Shown here: piece after piece, positions 61,250 to 64,000 of the stretch | Numbering within the stretch: position 1 is the first letter of the stretch | Layout of the letters: each line of letters starts with the position of its first letter | NCBI GenBank assembly: GCA_028551475.1 | Contig: CM052354.1 | Coordinates: 26,001,258-26,065,257, forward strand | Reading direction: 5' to 3' | DNA: 64,000 nt | DNA from: Casuarina equisetifolia | Lineage: Eukaryota > Streptophyta > Magnoliopsida > Fagales > Casuarinaceae | Made by a program: the position numbers and the translations under genes | Notes under the pieces: generated by a model | The model's database searches: none | The model's input: the letters and a program-made list of their open reading frames with translations, nothing else | What the model was told of the DNA's origin: nothing

Positions 61250-64000
61250 GTCTCAAGTGAAGCCTGGATACATCTCGGAATCATGCTCTTTTTTTCTTTC
61301 GATTACTGCAACTTTAGAAAACTATCTAATTAGCCTGATGGGCATGGCCAGGTGCCCCTAATTAAGAGTTCACATCCTTTTTTAGTTTGGCTTTGTCAAT
61401 GAACCTTGGCGTTGTGGTTCAATTTGTGTAATTGATTCAAAAGAGGAACCTATGGTTGTGGGCGAGGATGCATGCAAATTTATGAGTCAAAAGCCACCAA
61501 ATAAGATCCAATTCAATGAATCTATGTGCCATTTGAACTCTGAATTCAGCTCACAGATATTGATCTCACCGATTATCTTCGCCTTCAATACCATGTTCTT
61601 TGCACACTACCGCCAAAGTAGAAAAGCTTTTTGTAGAAAGATATTGTTGGCTACCTAATTAAATGTGAGATAATCCAAAAAGGTTTTAGTTAGTGTTGGA
61701 ACTTCTTTTCATTGTTTAATCCCATATGCTATTTTTTTACTATTCGATCAAATTCAATTTGTTAATCTCATTCATCTTATATATTTACCATATGCATCGA
61801 AAGAAGAAATCACTACCCCAAGAAGTTTTAGATTAATTTAAATATCAAGTCTATTCAAATTTCGGTGAAAGGTTATAAATAATTTGATAATTTATGTAAT
61901 AGAAAACAATTTATCCAAAAAGTTAACTTTCCAATTACGAACTTTCACCTTTGGTGATAAATAATTATTACCATAAGCTTGTATATTCCCAAGATGATTG
62001 GCTGAAGTTCAACAATCGAGTAAGCTATTAATATTCCATATATTCGGCGGACAAACAACCAGAAGAAAGAACTGAAAAGAAAGAAGTGGGAAGCAGCCGA
62101 CCATTATTGATGAATTTGAAGCAGATGCTGCTTTCAGAATACCCAGATTCATTTCCTTTATTGCAATTATCATGGCCAACAAGAAAATTTAACTCTTCCT
62201 GGTTACGCTTTAGGAGGGTGTTAAGACTTCGCTGTCCTAAAAGATAGCTTCTTTTTCAAATTTTTGGTACCAAAGTTAAACCAGCAAGTGAGAACCATTG
62301 ATGAGAAATGATTACTTTCTATAACCTTAATCTCTAGGAATGATGCATGTTTTCTTTTTCTTTTTCTGTAATACTTCCACTATGGATAATAAATCTGTAC
62401 ATTCTTTACATAAAATGTCATAAGAAGTGACAAAGCAAAACAACATCACAAAGTAGTGGTTGAAAAGGCCGAGATACCAAGTTTTGGCAGCCAAAAAGAT
62501 TGATGGGAACCCAAGAGTGTCTTCTGATCTGCAGGAACAACAGTACTTCACCAGAGGAATATGTCCTGTGAAAATAATTAAAGAAAGGCATAAATGTTGT
62601 TCCACCGTCCATCACTTTCAAGCTTCATCTGAACCAACCATTTCATGCTCCTGCCAACGCGTGGAAAAAGGTGATGCTTTTGTTATAGATTATAATAAGA
62701 AGCACAGTTCTTTCCAAAGTTGTAAACCCAATTGGCAGAAGCTAGTGCAGTGCATATAAATCTACTTTCACCTAAGTGTCCAAGACGGATCTTCGTCAAA
62801 GTGGCTCTAGTCTTGTGCCTGATTATGAATGTGTTTACTTAGCTAGCTACCACTTCTGCGCCGGCTCACTTTCCACAAGGAGATGAATTAATTTTCTACA
62901 TAGGCTGCGGCCAGTTGCTCATCCATCACGTAATGTGATTATCTCTTCTCATTGGGAATTGAAAGGAGTGTGTGTGGCCGACTCGCCCTTCCTCTTTGTA
63001 GATTGATCTGCCATTATGTATAGTTTATACTCTTTTGAAGAGGGTGCTTTGTTTGTTACTGAAATTCTGAATTGGGCAGCAAGAAGTGGGGGACAACTTT
63101 TGCATGCTCCGGCATTACTTAGCCATAAACAAACATCTTTTAATATTTTGATCAATGATAAAACAAACATTGTTGACTCTGCAGCTTTGTCGTAATAGAG
63201 TTTGAATGACCAAAAGAAAATGTTTTTATGATGGTATGTTCTTGAATATTTCATTCTTTTTTATCTAAAAACCCAAATAGTCAAAGTAGCAAAATAGAGA
63301 TGTTAAAAAGTATAAAAAATAATTCATATCTAATTTAAAATTTTAAGATATTAAGTAAAAATATATATATATATATCAACAAACTATTCTCTCAAGCTAT
63401 TATATATTTATGTGAAATTTAAAATATGCCTCCTTATCTTGAGAATAGAGTAAACATTGGCTTGTAGGAATGAAGTGCACCAACAAAGAAGAAAAAAATA
63501 AAATTTAAACTCTAATAACATATTATAAGATAAAATAACTCGTGTCTAACTTAATCTAGATGATTTAGGAATTACTTGCACTTGGCACTAGAGTTATGAG
63601 AGAGTTCTTTGGCATGAGATAAGATCCTTTTGGCGTTTTGATCAAAGACTATCCATGAACTTGTATATTGCACAACGACCATCCCTCCACGAACAGCCAA
63701 AATTTGGAAGAATGGCCGACCCAATGAATAAATAACTCGTAATAAACCTTTGCCTTAACTAATGAAAAGGGGCAAGTAGTGGGGATGGTTATACGATCTA
63801 ATGTTTTGATTTTTCTACCCAACATGGATTCGAATTAGGTAAATACAGCTATGGGGAGGACTTTTGCTTAGACAACCCAAAAGCAGCCAACAAACGCAGC
63901 CGGAGTGATAATAAAGAGGATTGCATAAAGCAAAGAACCTTTTTCTTTCTTTCTTCTTCTTCCTTTTCCTCCCGATGCAACTTCCTTCTGCAATTCATTG
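61250..64000. other. Intergenic tail of the window, no gene recognised
   Basis: Short frames (for example 61452-61658 and 62460-62759) have no recognisable motif. An AT dinucleotide run lies at about 63360-63376. The CT-rich end (about 63940-64000) could be the leader of a gene outside the window. Confidence 0.45.

Overview
The window looks like nuclear DNA of a flowering plant, most likely a eudicot. It is AT-rich. Its genes have many short exons with GT-AG introns, and it carries plant families: UDP-glucose dehydrogenase, an ESP3/MEE29-type DEAH helicase, DC1 (C1_2) zinc-finger relics, an ELM2/SANT protein and a Ty1/Copia element. I cannot name the species. No bacterial or organellar features are seen.

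The left half (about 1-31,000) is a repeat and relic landscape. A TTA/TTG microsatellite opens the window. Related 1.5-3 kb blocks recur at 1405-4510, 16325-19030 and 19038-23640, with weaker copies at 24540-25890. A ~1.8-2.0 kb duplicated pair lies at 4905-6720 and 27385-29390. Each member of that pair carries a small ORF of unknown function on the minus strand that is still open. Four relics of DC1 zinc-finger genes lie on the minus strand (4080-4510, 7800-8000, 13475-15440, 21490-21970). There is also one orphan last exon of a diacylglycerol kinase (7041-7235). A decayed, one-LTR Ty1/Copia element (about 8936-13360, minus strand) abuts the 3' side of the largest DC1 relic.

The right half (about 31,300-60,200) holds four intact genes. 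A UDP-glucose dehydrogenase has a single-exon CDS at 32086-33528 (+) and a leader intron. It is convergent with a PRP2-like DEAH-box splicing helicase (34546-48810, -), which I resolved into 27 phase-consistent coding exons giving 1055 aa. The helicase is divergent from an acylation-motif leucine-rich-repeat protein (50977-54043, +, 9 exons, 261 aa). Next comes an ELM2/SANT nuclear protein (57938-60191, +, 2 coding exons, 531 aa). These are ordinary housekeeping genes and show no operon-like functional link. Both the helicase and the LRR gene appear to use a GC-AG intron.

The last 3.8 kb has only one exon-like orphan (61092-61235) and otherwise no recognisable gene. I found no clear new biological system. 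The most unusual material is the repeat complex with its recurring peptide-like module, and the duplicated unknown ORF pair. Repeat boundaries are by-eye estimates. Exon boundaries were fixed by reading frame, splice dinucleotides and phase.
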